This document shows positions 41,057 through 49,519 of a DNA stretch of 64,000 nucleotides, one piece after another. The translations under genes were made by a program, and so were the position numbers. The stretch's first letter is position 1; each line of letters starts with the position of its first letter. The stretch comes from Streptomyces sp. CB02414. Its GTDB lineage: Bacteria > Actinomycetota > Actinomycetes > Streptomycetales > Streptomycetaceae. Location: NCBI RefSeq assembly GCF_001905385.1, contig NZ_LIPF01000010.1, forward strand, positions 124,001 through 188,000. The letters run 5' to 3'. The notes beneath the pieces are model-generated. The model did no database searches. It had not been told where the DNA came from and saw only the letters and a list, made by a program, of their open reading frames with translations.

Positions 41057-41226
41057 CTGCGCCGACGCGCGCGGTCACCGCGCGGGCTCGGGGCGGTCGA
41101 CCGGCGCTTCGCGCCCACGCGGTGTCCTCCCGACCGGGTCCACTGGCCCCACCGGTCCCGCCGGCGAACGGCCGTGCCCCAGTGGACCGGCGCGCCCCTG
41201 ACGGCCGCCACCGCCACCCGCTCCCG

Positions 41227-42357
41227 TCACGCCGCCACCCCGCTCAGCCCCCGGTGAATGGGCGCCGCGCCGCCCGTCAGGGGTGCGCCGGTCCCGCCGT
41301 GCCGGAGCGCGACGATCTCCGCCGCGATGGAGAGCGCGGTCTCCTCGGGGGTGCGGGCGCCCAGGTCCAGGCCGATCGGTGAGCGCAGGCGGGCGAGTTC
41401 GCGCTCGGTCACGCCCGCCTCGCGCAGCCTCCTGTTCCGGTCCTCGTGGGTGCGGCGCGAGCCCATCGCCCCAACGAACGCGACCGGCAGCCGCAGAGCC
41501 TCCGTCAGCAGCGGCACGTCGAACTTGGCGTCGTGGGTGAGGACGCACAGCACCGTGCGTTCGTCGGTCGGGGTGTCCCGCAGGTAGCGGTGCGGCCAGT
41601 CGACCACGACCTCGTCGGCCTCGGGGAAGCGGGCGGGCGTGGCGAAGACGGGCCGGGCATCGCACACGGTCACGTGGTGGCCGAGGAACTTGCCGGCCCG
41701 CACCAGCGCCGCCGCGAAGTCCACCGCCCCGAAGACGATCATGCGGGGCGGCGGCACCCTGGACTCGACGAGCAGCGTGAGCCCGCCGGGGCAGCGCGAG
41801 CCGTCCTCCGAGAGACCGACCGTGCCGGTACGGCCGGCGTGCAGCAGCGCCCCGGCCTCGGCGACCGCCGTACGGTCCAGGTCCGGGTGGCCGCCGAGAC
41901 CGCCCTCGTGCGCACCGTCGGCGCGGACCAGCAGGGCCCGGCCCAGGAGGTCGGAGGGGCCCTCGACGACCCGGGCCAGGGCCGCGGTTCCGCCCCGGGC
42001 GACGGTGGACAGCGCCGCCCGGAACACCTCCCGAGCAGGCTCCTGGGCGCGCACCGGCGTGACCAGCACGTCGATGACCCCGCCGCAGGTGAGGCCGACC
42101 GCGAAGGCGTCCTCGTCGCTGTAGCCGAAGCGCTCGCGCACCGCCTCCCCGCTGTTCAGGGCGGCGGCGCACAGCTCGTACACCGCGCCTTCCACGCAGC
42201 CGCCGGAGACGGAGCCGATCGCCGTGCCCTCGCTGTCGACGGCCAGGGCGGCGCCGGGCCCGCGCGGCGCGCTGCCGCCGACGGAGACGACCGTGGCGAC
42301 GGCGAACTCCCGGCCCTCCTCCAGCCAGCCGTTCAGCTCGTCGGCGATGTCAAGCAT
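41227..42357 (-). CDS. paoD: XdhC/PaoD-type molybdenum cofactor chaperone
   Basis: A 376-residue XdhC-family protein. The N-terminal XdhC domain has VVSVGGSAPRGPGAALAV and GSVSGGCVEGAVYE with the conserved Cys; the C-terminal Rossmann-like domain has MIVFGAVDFAAALVRAGKFL and CVLTHDAKFDVPLL. Such proteins bind the finished molybdopterin cofactor (cytosine dinucleotide for PaoD) and insert it into the large subunit. It overlaps the large-subunit gene by 8 bp and is last in the operon, the same position as paoD in E. coli. Confidence 0.88.
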   Translation of the reverse strand: MLDIADELNGWLEEGREFAVATVVSVGGSAPRGPGAALAVDSEGTAIGSVSGGCVEGAVYELCAAALNSGEAVRERFGYSDEDAFAVGLTCGGVIDVLVTPVRAQEPAREVFRAALSTVARGGTAALARVVEGPSDLLGRALLVRADGAHEGGLGGHPDLDRTAVAEAGALLHAGRTGTVGLSEDGSRCPGGLTLLVESRVPPPRMIVFGAVDFAAALVRAGKFLGHHVTVCDARPVFATPARFPEADEVVVDWPHRYLRDTPTDERTVLCVLTHDAKFDVPLLTEALRLPVAFVGAMGSRRTHEDRNRRLREAGVTERELARLRSPIGLDLGARTPEETALSIAAEIVALRHGGTGAPLTGGAAPIHRGLSGVAA

Positions 42358-44500
42358 CCGTCCCGCCCCCGGCGGTGGGCACCGTCGCCGACAGCACGCG
42401 GTCGGGGCGGATCGGGAGGCTGCGGTGGCGTACGCCGGTCGCGTGCCAGACGGCGTTGGCGACGGCCGCCGCCGCTCCGACGATGCCGATCTCGCCGACG
42501 CCCTTGATGCCGACCGGGTCGTCCGGGTCGTGGTCGTCCACCCAGTCGGCGTCGATGTCGCCCACGTCGGCGTGCGTGGCCACGTGGTAGCCGGCGAGGT
42601 CGGGGGCGTAGAGACCGCCGGTGGCGCGGTCCCGGACCGCCTCCTCGTGCAGGGCCATGGAGATGCCCCAGATCATGCCGCCGACGAGTTGGTTGCGGGC
42701 GGTGAGGGGGTTGACGATGCGGCCCGCCGCGAAGATCCCGAGCATGCGGCGCACCCGCACCTCGCCGGTGGCGGTGTCCACGGCGACCTCGGCGAACTGC
42801 GCCCCGTAGGAGTGCCGTTCCTTCTGTGCGAGGGCGCCGAGGGCCGCGGTGGTGTCGGAGCGCACGGTGATGCCCTCCGGGGGTACGGCCGCGCCCAGTG
42901 CCAGCCGTTCGCGCAGTTCGCGGGCGCCCTCGGTGATCGCCCAGGCCCAGGAGCGGGTGCCCATCGAGCCGCCCGCGATCATCGCCGGACCGAAGTCGCT
43001 GTCCCCGATCCGGACCCGGACCCGCTCGGGCGTGACCTCCAGCGCGTCGGCGGCCACCAGGGTGAGCGCGGTGCGGGCGCCGGTGCCGAGGTCGGCGGCG
43101 GCGATCCGCACGGTGAAGGTGCCGTCGGCCTCGGCGGTCAGCAGGGCTGTGGAGGGGCCGGCGCCCGCGCCGAAGGAGGCCGCGGCCGTGCCGGTGCCCA
43201 GCAGCCAGCGCCCGTCGCGCCGGGTGCCGGGACGCGGGTCGCGCTCGGCCCAGCCGAAGCGGCGGGCGCCCTCGCGGAAGCAGGCCGTCAGGTTGCGGCT
43301 GCTGAAGGGCAGTCCGGAGACCGGGCCGGTCTGCGGCTCGTTGCGCAGGCGCAGCTCGATCGGGTCGATGCCGCCGCGCTCGGCGAGTTCGTCCAGCGCG
43401 GACTCGATCGCGAAGGAGCCCGGTGCCTCGCCCGGGGCGCGCATGAAGGTCGGGGACGGCACGTCGAGCCGTACGACGTGGTTGGCGGTGCGGTGGGCGT
43501 CGGCGTCGTACATCACCCGGGCGACGCCGGCGCCGGGCTCGACGAACTCGTACACGGTCGACGTCTGGTTCAGCGAGCGGTGCTCCAGGGCGCGCAGCCG
43601 GCCGTCGGCGCCGGCGCCGAGCCGGACGCGCTGGGTGGTGGGACTGCGGTAGCCGGCCAGCGAGAACATCTGACGCCTGGTCATCACCACGCGCACCGGA
43701 CGCTGCAGGACGGTCGCGGCCATCACGGCGGACACCTGGTGGGCGCGCAGCCCCTTGCTGCCGAAGCCGCCGCCGATGTGTTCGGAGCGCACCCGCACCG
43801 CCGACTCGTCGAGGGAGAACATCTTCGCCAGCTCGCTCTGCACCCAGGTGGCGCCCTGGTTGGAGTCGACGACCTCCAGTCGGCCGCCGTCCCACAGGGC
43901 GGTGGCCGCGTGCGGCTCCATCATGCTGTGGTGCTCTTCGGGAGTGGTGTACTCCTCGTCCACGACGAAGGCGGACGCGGCGAGCGACGCCGCCAGGTCG
44001 CCCTTCTCGGTCTCGGCGGGCATGTGCCCGTCGGCCGGGTAGGCGCCGGGGTGGTCGGGGGTGAGCGCGGTGTCGTGCCGTTCCTCTTCATAGGTGACGA
44101 CGAGGGCCTCGGCGGCCTCCCTGGCCTGCTCCGGTGTCTCGGCGACGACGAGGGCGACCGGCCAGCCGGCGTGCGGCACCCGGTCGTCCTGGAAGACGGC
44201 GGCGGTGGGGTCCGGCGGGATGCCCAGCAGGCCGATGTAGTCGGTGTCGACGCGCGGCGCGTTGCCGTGGTGGAGCACCGCGAGCACGCCCGGCATGCCG
44301 AGGACGGCGTCGGTGTCGAGAAAGCGGATGCGGCCACGGGCGACGGTGGACAGGGCGAGCCAGCCGTGCGCGAGGTCGGCGAAGGGGATCTCGCCGGCAT
44401 AGCGCGCCACCCCGGTGACCTTGTCGCGGCCCTCCACGCGGGTGTGCGCGGTGCCGACGGCGCCCTTGACCGTCGCGGAGCCGGTCGTGGCGGTGGTCAT
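42350..44500 (-). CDS. paoC: molybdopterin-binding subunit of a xanthine/aldehyde oxidoreductase
   Basis: A 716-residue large subunit. Landmarks are EEHHSMMEPHAATALW, the cofactor loop GGGFGSKGL, RAPGEAPGSFAIESALDELA, and the C-terminal KGVGEIG in which Glu670 is the expected catalytic base next to molybdenum. Length matches PaoC/YagR-type aldehyde oxidases better than the longer eukaryotic enzymes. It hydroxylates aldehydes or heterocycles with water as oxygen source. It overlaps the FAD subunit gene by 4 bp. The substrate is unknown; PaoC-type enzymes oxidise aromatic aldehydes. Confidence 0.9.
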   Translation of the reverse strand: MTTATTGSATVKGAVGTAHTRVEGRDKVTGVARYAGEIPFADLAHGWLALSTVARGRIRFLDTDAVLGMPGVLAVLHHGNAPRVDTDYIGLLGIPPDPTAAVFQDDRVPHAGWPVALVVAETPEQAREAAEALVVTYEEERHDTALTPDHPGAYPADGHMPAETEKGDLAASLAASAFVVDEEYTTPEEHHSMMEPHAATALWDGGRLEVVDSNQGATWVQSELAKMFSLDESAVRVRSEHIGGGFGSKGLRAHQVSAVMAATVLQRPVRVVMTRRQMFSLAGYRSPTTQRVRLGAGADGRLRALEHRSLNQTSTVYEFVEPGAGVARVMYDADAHRTANHVVRLDVPSPTFMRAPGEAPGSFAIESALDELAERGGIDPIELRLRNEPQTGPVSGLPFSSRNLTACFREGARRFGWAERDPRPGTRRDGRWLLGTGTAAASFGAGAGPSTALLTAEADGTFTVRIAAADLGTGARTALTLVAADALEVTPERVRVRIGDSDFGPAMIAGGSMGTRSWAWAITEGARELRERLALGAAVPPEGITVRSDTTAALGALAQKERHSYGAQFAEVAVDTATGEVRVRRMLGIFAAGRIVNPLTARNQLVGGMIWGISMALHEEAVRDRATGGLYAPDLAGYHVATHADVGDIDADWVDDHDPDDPVGIKGVGEIGIVGAAAAVANAVWHATGVRHRSLPIRPDRVLSATVPTAGGGTDA

Positions 44501-45489
44501 CGGGCGGCCTCCTCGGCGAGTTCGGTCAGGACGGCCACCACGAGGTTGCGCATGAGGGTCACCTTGTATCCGTTGTCGGGCAGTGGCTTCGCGGCCGCGA
44601 GTTCGGCGTCGGCCGCGGCGGCGAAGGCCGCGCCGTCGGCGGGACCGCCGGTCAGCACCCGCTCGGCCGCGTGCGCGCGCCAGGGCCGGGAGGCGACCGC
44701 GCCGAGGGCCAGCCTCGCTTCGCGTACGACGCCGTCCTCGACGTCGAGCGCGGCGGCGACCGAGCCGATGGCGAAGGCGTACGAGGCGCGCTCGCGGACC
44801 TTGCGGTAGCGGGAGCGGGTGGCGACCCGGGTGGGCGGCAGGACGACGCCGGTGATCAGCGCGCCGGGCGGCAGGGCGGTCTCCCGGTGCGGGGTGTCGC
44901 CGACGGGGAGGTAGAAGTCGGCGAGCGGCGACTCGGCCGGTCCGTCGGTGGTTTCGTAGGTGACGACCGCGTCGAAGGCGGTGAGGGCGACGCCCATGTC
45001 CGAGGGGTGCACGGCCACGCAGTGGTCGGTGGCGCCCAGGATGGCGTGGTTGTGGTGCTCGCCGGTGACGGCGGGGCAGCCGCTGCCGGGGGCACGCTTG
45101 TTGCAGGGCTTGCTCACGTCGGTGAAGTAGCCGCAGCGGGTGCGCTGGAGGAGGTTGCCGCCGACGGTGGCCATGTTGCGCAGCTGGCCGGATGCGCCGG
45201 CCAGGACCGCCTGGGTCAGCGCCGGGTAGCGGCGGCGCACGTCGGGGTGGGCGGCGAGGTCGCTGTTGGTGACGGTGGCGCCGATGCGCAGGCCGCCGTC
45301 GGGGGTGTCCTCGATGCCGTCCAGGGGAAGTTCACGCACGTCGACGAGCCGGGCGGGGCGTTCGACGCCGGTTTTCATCAGGTCGACGAGGTTGGTGCCG
45401 CCGCCGAGGTAGCGGGCGTCGGGGTCGGCGGCGAGCAGCGCCACCGCTCCCGTGACGTCGTCGGCGCGCTGGTATCCGAACTCCCTCAT
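44497..45489 (-). CDS. paoB: FAD-binding subunit with a PaoB-type Fe-S insertion
   Basis: A 330-residue FAD subunit. FAD loops are YLGGGTNLVDLM (27-38) and NMATVGGNLLQRTRCG (105-120). It also has the insertion seen in E. coli PaoB: Cys119, Cys129, Cys138 and Cys157 in RCGYFTDVSKPCNKR, APGSGCPA and TDHCVAVHPSD, the expected ligands of an extra [4Fe-4S] cluster. Electrons should pass from molybdenum through [2Fe-2S] centres to FAD. Start at the ATG at 45489, which overlaps the paoA-like stop by 4 bp. Confidence 0.9.
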   Translation of the reverse strand: MREFGYQRADDVTGAVALLAADPDARYLGGGTNLVDLMKTGVERPARLVDVRELPLDGIEDTPDGGLRIGATVTNSDLAAHPDVRRRYPALTQAVLAGASGQLRNMATVGGNLLQRTRCGYFTDVSKPCNKRAPGSGCPAVTGEHHNHAILGATDHCVAVHPSDMGVALTAFDAVVTYETTDGPAESPLADFYLPVGDTPHRETALPPGALITGVVLPPTRVATRSRYRKVRERASYAFAIGSVAAALDVEDGVVREARLALGAVASRPWRAHAAERVLTGGPADGAAFAAAADAELAAAKPLPDNGYKVTLMRNLVVAVLTELAEEAAR

Positions 45490-46064
45490 GCGGCCGTCTC
45501 CTTCGCGCTTTCCGTGTCCGCCTCGCCGTACGCCTCGGCCGCGTGGGCGACCGCCTGGACGATGGAGACGTAGGCGCCGCAGCGGCACAGGTTGCCGCTC
45601 ATCCGCTCGCGGATCTCGTCCGGCGTCAGGGCGGGCGGCCCGGCCTCGGGCCGGACGTCGTCGGTGGCGGCGCTGGGCCAGCCGGCCGCGTGCTCCTCGA
45701 TGACGGCGATGGCCGAGCAGATCTGGCCGGGGGTGCAGTAGCCGCACTGGTAGCCGTCGAGGTCGAGGAAGGCCTGCTGCACCGGGTGCAACCGGTCGCC
45801 CTCGGCCATGCCCTCGATGGTGGTGATCTCGCGTCCCTCGGCGGCGACGGCGAGGGACAGGCAGGAGACGGTGCGACGCCCGTCGACCAGGACGGTGCAG
45901 GCACCGCACTGGCCCTGGTCGCAGCCCTTCTTGGTGCCGGTGAGGTCGAGGCGCTCGCGCAGGGCGTCGAGCAGGGTGGTGCGGTGGTCGACGGTCAGCT
46001 GGTGCTTCTCGCCGTTGATGTTCAGGATGACGGCGCTGGACGTCGACGAGGGCGCTGGGGCCAT
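45486..46064 (-). CDS. paoA: [2Fe-2S] subunit of the aldehyde oxidoreductase
   Basis: A 192-residue iron-sulfur subunit. The plant-type cluster site is GCDQGQCGACTVLVDGRR with a fourth Cys in TVSCLSL, and the second site is DGYQCGYCTPGQI with SGNLCRCGAY. E. coli PaoA carries a Tat signal; here the N-terminus (MAPAPSSTSSAVILNING) has none, so the complex is probably cytoplasmic. It is the first gene of a four-gene operon with ends overlapping by 4, 4 and 8 bp. The TetR gene 196 bp away is divergent. Confidence 0.91.
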   Translation of the reverse strand: MAPAPSSTSSAVILNINGEKHQLTVDHRTTLLDALRERLDLTGTKKGCDQGQCGACTVLVDGRRTVSCLSLAVAAEGREITTIEGMAEGDRLHPVQQAFLDLDGYQCGYCTPGQICSAIAVIEEHAAGWPSAATDDVRPEAGPPALTPDEIRERMSGNLCRCGAYVSIVQAVAHAAEAYGEADTESAKETAA

Positions 46065-46171
46065 GATCAGCCTTCTTTGGTGTCTGGTGACCGGGAAAAC
46101 TGGCTGTAGGCGGTGATTTCGTCCATGGGCAGGGGCGACCGGCCGCTTCCACCGCTAGAGTGGACCACAAC

Positions 46172-46185
46172 CGGACAACTGTCCG
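46172..46185. promoter_or_regulatory. TetR operator, site 1
   Basis: CGGACA, AC, TGTCCG: perfect 6-bp arms around a non-symmetric centre. It lies 108 bp before the paoA-like start and 31 bp centre-to-centre from site 2, about three helical turns. Confidence 0.7.
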
Positions 46186-46202
46186 CTCACTGGAAAACGT
46201 AA

Positions 46203-46216
46203 CGGACAGCTGTCCG
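46203..46216. promoter_or_regulatory. TetR operator, site 2
   Basis: CGGACAGCTGTCCG is a perfect 14-bp palindrome, 45 bp before the likely TetR start. With site 1 it probably allows the TetR protein to repress both itself and the oxidoreductase operon. Confidence 0.75.
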
Positions 46217-46260
46217 CTTAGCAAGGCCGGGATTCGGTCATGAACCCGGAAGGAGGACGG

Positions 46261-46851
46261 GTGCCGCAGCACAAGAAGGACAAGCCGGACACTCCCCTGC
46301 GCTCGGACGCCCAGCGCAACCGCGAGCGCATCCTGGAGGTGGCCACGGAGGAACTGACGCACTGCGCGAACGTCCCGTTGAGCGCCATCGCCAAGAAGGC
46401 GGGGGTCGGTCAGGGCACCTTCTACCGCAATTTCCCGAACCGCGAGGCGCTCGTCCTGGAGATCTACCGTTACGGGATGCAGCAGGTGGCCGAGGCCGCG
46501 CCCGAAATACTGGCCACCAGGGAGCCCGACCAGGCCTTGCGCGAGTGGATGGACCGCCTCGCCGAGTTCGCCATGACCAAGGCGGGTCTGGCGGACGCGA
46601 TCCGTCTGGTCACCAGCGCCCCGGGAGCGCCCGAGAAGCCGCGCCCCACCCCGCTGGAGGAGGCGGCCGAGCTCCTGCTCCGTGCCAACGACGAGGCCGG
46701 CACCATCCGGCCCGGAGTGACCGGCGACGACTTCTTCCTCGTCCTCGGCGGTCTGTGGCTGATCGGCCCCGGCGAGGACCGGCAGCCGCGGGTCGCCCGG
46801 TTCCTGGACTTCGTCATGGACGGGCTGCGGGCGGGAGCGCCCGGCCGGTGA
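46261..46851 (+). CDS. TetR family regulator of the aldehyde oxidoreductase operon
   Basis: A 196-residue regulator with HTH VPLSAIAKKAGVGQGTFYRN followed by FPNREALVLEIY and a C-terminal TetR ligand domain. I start at the GTG at 46261 because AGGAGG (46251-46256) is 4 nt upstream; an in-frame ATG at 46240 would add seven residues but lacks a ribosome site. Divergent from the Pao-type operon with two CGGACA/TGTCCG palindromes between, so it is the probable aldehyde- or aromatic-responsive repressor. Its 3' end overlaps the convergent response-regulator gene by 38 bp. Confidence 0.88.
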   Translation: MPQHKKDKPDTPLRSDAQRNRERILEVATEELTHCANVPLSAIAKKAGVGQGTFYRNFPNREALVLEIYRYGMQQVAEAAPEILATREPDQALREWMDRLAEFAMTKAGLADAIRLVTSAPGAPEKPRPTPLEEAAELLLRANDEAGTIRPGVTGDDFFLVLGGLWLIGPGEDRQPRVARFLDFVMDGLRAGAPGR

Positions 46852-47611
46852 CCGCGTCGCGCAGGCGGTAGCGGCGTTCGGGGCGGCCGGCCACCCCGTA
46901 GCGCAGGGAGACGTCCACGCTGCCGACGGTGTGGAAGTACTCCAGGTAGCGGCGGGCGCTGACCCGGGAGACGCCGGTCAGCGCCGCGCACTCGCTGGCC
47001 GACAGGGTGCCGTCGGCCTCGCGGAGGACGCGTTCGACCAGCTCGGCGGTCTCCACGCTCATGCCCTTGGGCAGGGCCGGGACGGATGACGTGGGCGCCG
47101 CCGCCCCCGCCAGGACACGGTCGACGTCCGCCTGGCTGCGGACCACCGTGCCGAGCAGCCGGCCCCGCTGGGCGGCGTAGCGCTCCAGCCGTAGCCGCAG
47201 GTCCTCGAACTCGAACGGTTTGAGCAGGTAGTCGACGACTCCGTGCCGTACGGCGCCGCGCACCGTGTCCGCCTCCCGGGCCGCGCTGATGACCATGACG
47301 TCGCAGTCGTGGCCGGCGGCGCGCAGCCTGGGGATGACGTCGAGGCCGAAGACGTCCGGCAGGTAGAGGTCGAGCAGGACGAGGTCGGGGCGCAGCTCGC
47401 CGACGGCGGTGAGGGCCTGTTCGCCGGTGCCCGCGACCCCGACGACCCGGAAGGGCTCGACGCGCTCGACGAAGGCGCGGTGGACCCGGGCCACCATGAA
47501 GTCGTCGTCGACCACGAGCACGCCGATCGCGGAGCCGTGGGTCCGGGAGTGCCCTGCCCCGGGCTCGGCGGTCGTGGCGGTCGCGTCGGCCGGGCCGCTC
47601 GAAGCGGTCAT
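46814..47611 (-). CDS. response regulator, CitB/DpiA type
   Basis: A 265-residue response regulator. The receiver domain has VLVVDDDFMVARVH (31-44), the phosphoacceptor Asp81 in LVLLDLYLPDVFGLDV, and DYLLKPFEFEDL. The C-terminal output domain (SASECAALTGVSRVSARRYL) is the CitB-type HTH. It is coupled to the sensor kinase by a 4-bp overlap and should act on the divergent tricarboxylate transporter genes. About 25 extra N-terminal residues precede the receiver domain, so a later start is possible. Confidence 0.9.
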   Translation of the reverse strand: MTASSGPADATATTAEPGAGHSRTHGSAIGVLVVDDDFMVARVHRAFVERVEPFRVVGVAGTGEQALTAVGELRPDLVLLDLYLPDVFGLDVIPRLRAAGHDCDVMVISAAREADTVRGAVRHGVVDYLLKPFEFEDLRLRLERYAAQRGRLLGTVVRSQADVDRVLAGAAAPTSSVPALPKGMSVETAELVERVLREADGTLSASECAALTGVSRVSARRYLEYFHTVGSVDVSLRYGVAGRPERRYRLRDAVTGRALPPAARP

Positions 47612-49329
47612 GGTGCTGCTCCTTCCGCCACCGCGTCGGTGAGGTGGCTGACGGTCATGCGTGCGGTGAACACGGCCCCCTCGGGCGTGTTGGCCGCCGA
47701 GATCTCACCGCCGTGACGCTCGCAGACCAGCCGGGTCAGCGCCAGGCCGATGCCGCGCTCGCCCTGCCGGGCCGCCTTGGTGGTGAAGCCGTGGGAGAAG
47801 ACCTCGCGGGCCAGTTCGGGCGCCACGCCGGGCCCGGAGTCGCGGACCACGATCTCGACGCTGGAGGCGTCCTGCCTGAGCTCGACCTCGACCCAGGCCT
47901 CGTCGTCGTCACCGGGCGGCGTGGCGGCGTCCACGGCGTTGTCGACGAGGTTGCCGACCACGGTGGCCACGTCGGCGGCGTCCTCGGGGGCCAGCCGGTC
48001 GAGCGCCGTGCGGTCCGAGAGGCGCAGGGCGACCCGGCGCTCGGCCGCGAGGGAGGACTTGGCCGTCAGCAGCGCGGCGACGGCGGTGTCCCGCACCCGG
48101 CGGCTGAGGGTGACGTCCAGCGACTGGCGGCGCTGGTTGAGCGCGCGGATGTAGCGCACCACCTCGTCCTGCTCGCCGATCTGGATGAGCCCGGAGATGG
48201 TGTGCAGCTGGTTGGCGAACTCGTGGGCCTGGGCGCGCAGCAGCTCGGAGGTGGAGCGGAAGGAGCCGATCTCACGCTCCAGACGGGCCAGTTCGGTGCG
48301 GTCGCGCAGGGTGGTGACCGAGCCGAGCGGGCGGCCGTCCTTGGTGACGGTCATCCGGTTCATGACCAGGACCCGGCCGTGGCGGACGACGACCTCGTCG
48401 CGCGGCTCGGCCGCTTGCGGTGTGGCACCGGCGAGGACGTCGCGCAGCCGCCCGTCGATGCCGAGGCCGTCCAGGCTCTGGCCGACGCAGTCGGCGGGCA
48501 GGTCGAGCAGACGCCGGCCCATCTCGTTGACCAGGGTGAGCCGGTGCTGCGGATCGAGGGCGACCACGCCCTCCGCGATGCCGTACAGCATCGCCTCCCG
48601 GTGCTCGGCCAGCCCGGCGATCTCGCGCGGCTCCAGGCCCAGGGTCTGCCGCTTCACGCGCCGGGCGAGCAGCCAGGAGCCGGCCACGCCGAGGCCGCTG
48701 GCGATGCCGAGGTAGGCGAGGAGGTAGGAGGAGGCGCCGCTCAGGCGCTGCCACACCGTCGGGTCTGCCTCGCCGACCATCACGGTGCCCAGGTGACGGC
48801 CGAGGGTCTGGCGGGTGGCACCGAGCACCGGAACCTGGGCGACGAGCTCGCGGCTGCCCCGCACCGTCAGCGGCCCCGACCAGCCGCGCCCCGCGGCCGC
48901 GCCCTCGCCGCGCGGCAGCCGGCCGCCGATCAGCGTGGGGTCGGTGGAGCTGACGACGCGGCCGTCGGCGTCGGCCACCGTGACGGAGGTGACGCCGGAC
49001 TGGGTCTGCGTGGAGTTGACCAGCGGGGCGAGGGCCTCCTGCGGGACGGGGCGCAGAAGCTGGCTGCGGACCAGCGGCGTGGCGGCGAGCTGTTCGGCGA
49101 GGGCGGCGACCCGGCGGCCCTCGACGCGGTTGAAGGTGGCCCTGGACTGGGCGAGCGAGACGCCGGCGACCGCGAGCAGGACCACCACGACGATGGCGAG
49201 CTGGAGGACCAGCATCTCGCCCGCGAGGGTCTGACGGCGGAAGGTGGGGGCCACGGCGGACTCGTTCTCGGCTGGGTCTCGGCTGGGTCTCGGACGGCGA
49301 TGGGGGGCGGGGGGCCGGTTCGCCATCAT
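47608..49329 (-). CDS. sensor histidine kinase, CitA/DcuS type
   Basis: About 573 residues. Helix 1 is near 40-60 (LQLAIVVVVLLAVAGVSL), then a roughly 150-residue extracytoplasmic PAS-like sensor (TSVTVADADGRVVSSTDP), a second helix (SSYLLAYLGIASGLGVAGSW), a cytoplasmic PAS, the H-box LRAQAHEFANQLHTISGL and an ATPase domain with VVGNLVDNAVDAA and GERGIGLALTR. This is the layout of carboxylate sensors. I start at the ATG at 49329, with AGGTGA 5 nt before it; a GTG at 49338 is the longer option. The transporter operon is divergent. Confidence 0.9.
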   Translation of the reverse strand: MMANRPPAPHRRPRPSRDPAENESAVAPTFRRQTLAGEMLVLQLAIVVVVLLAVAGVSLAQSRATFNRVEGRRVAALAEQLAATPLVRSQLLRPVPQEALAPLVNSTQTQSGVTSVTVADADGRVVSSTDPTLIGGRLPRGEGAAAGRGWSGPLTVRGSRELVAQVPVLGATRQTLGRHLGTVMVGEADPTVWQRLSGASSYLLAYLGIASGLGVAGSWLLARRVKRQTLGLEPREIAGLAEHREAMLYGIAEGVVALDPQHRLTLVNEMGRRLLDLPADCVGQSLDGLGIDGRLRDVLAGATPQAAEPRDEVVVRHGRVLVMNRMTVTKDGRPLGSVTTLRDRTELARLEREIGSFRSTSELLRAQAHEFANQLHTISGLIQIGEQDEVVRYIRALNQRRQSLDVTLSRRVRDTAVAALLTAKSSLAAERRVALRLSDRTALDRLAPEDAADVATVVGNLVDNAVDAATPPGDDDEAWVEVELRQDASSVEIVVRDSGPGVAPELAREVFSHGFTTKAARQGERGIGLALTRLVCERHGGEISAANTPEGAVFTARMTVSHLTDAVAEGAAP

Positions 49330-49368
49330 GGCGCTCACCTGCGGCGAAGGAAAGGGATGTGCCGTCTT

Positions 49369-49395
49369 CGCAATGAACCGGCGACCGCAATGAAC
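49369..49395. promoter_or_regulatory. direct repeat in the kinase-transporter gap
   Basis: CGCAATGAAC occurs at 49369-49378 and again at 49386-49395, starts 17 bp apart. It lies between the sensor kinase start and the tctC-like start. Direct repeats of this size fit binding by a CitB-type response regulator. Confidence 0.45.
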
Positions 49396-49519
49396 ACAAC
49401 CTCCCTTGGTTCCGCAAGGAAGACAGGAGACAGGCGCCCGGGCACCATGTGGCCCACGTCACCCTCCCCCACAGGGCTGCCCCCGTATCTCTCTACCCAA
49501 CCGACAGGTGGTGTCATAC

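Noticed and set aside
42224..44809. An 861-codon plus-strand frame across the molybdenum subunit gene
   Set aside because: It covers parts of three genes on the other strand that have complete cofactor motifs. The antisense translation is Val/Gly/Asp-rich and featureless.
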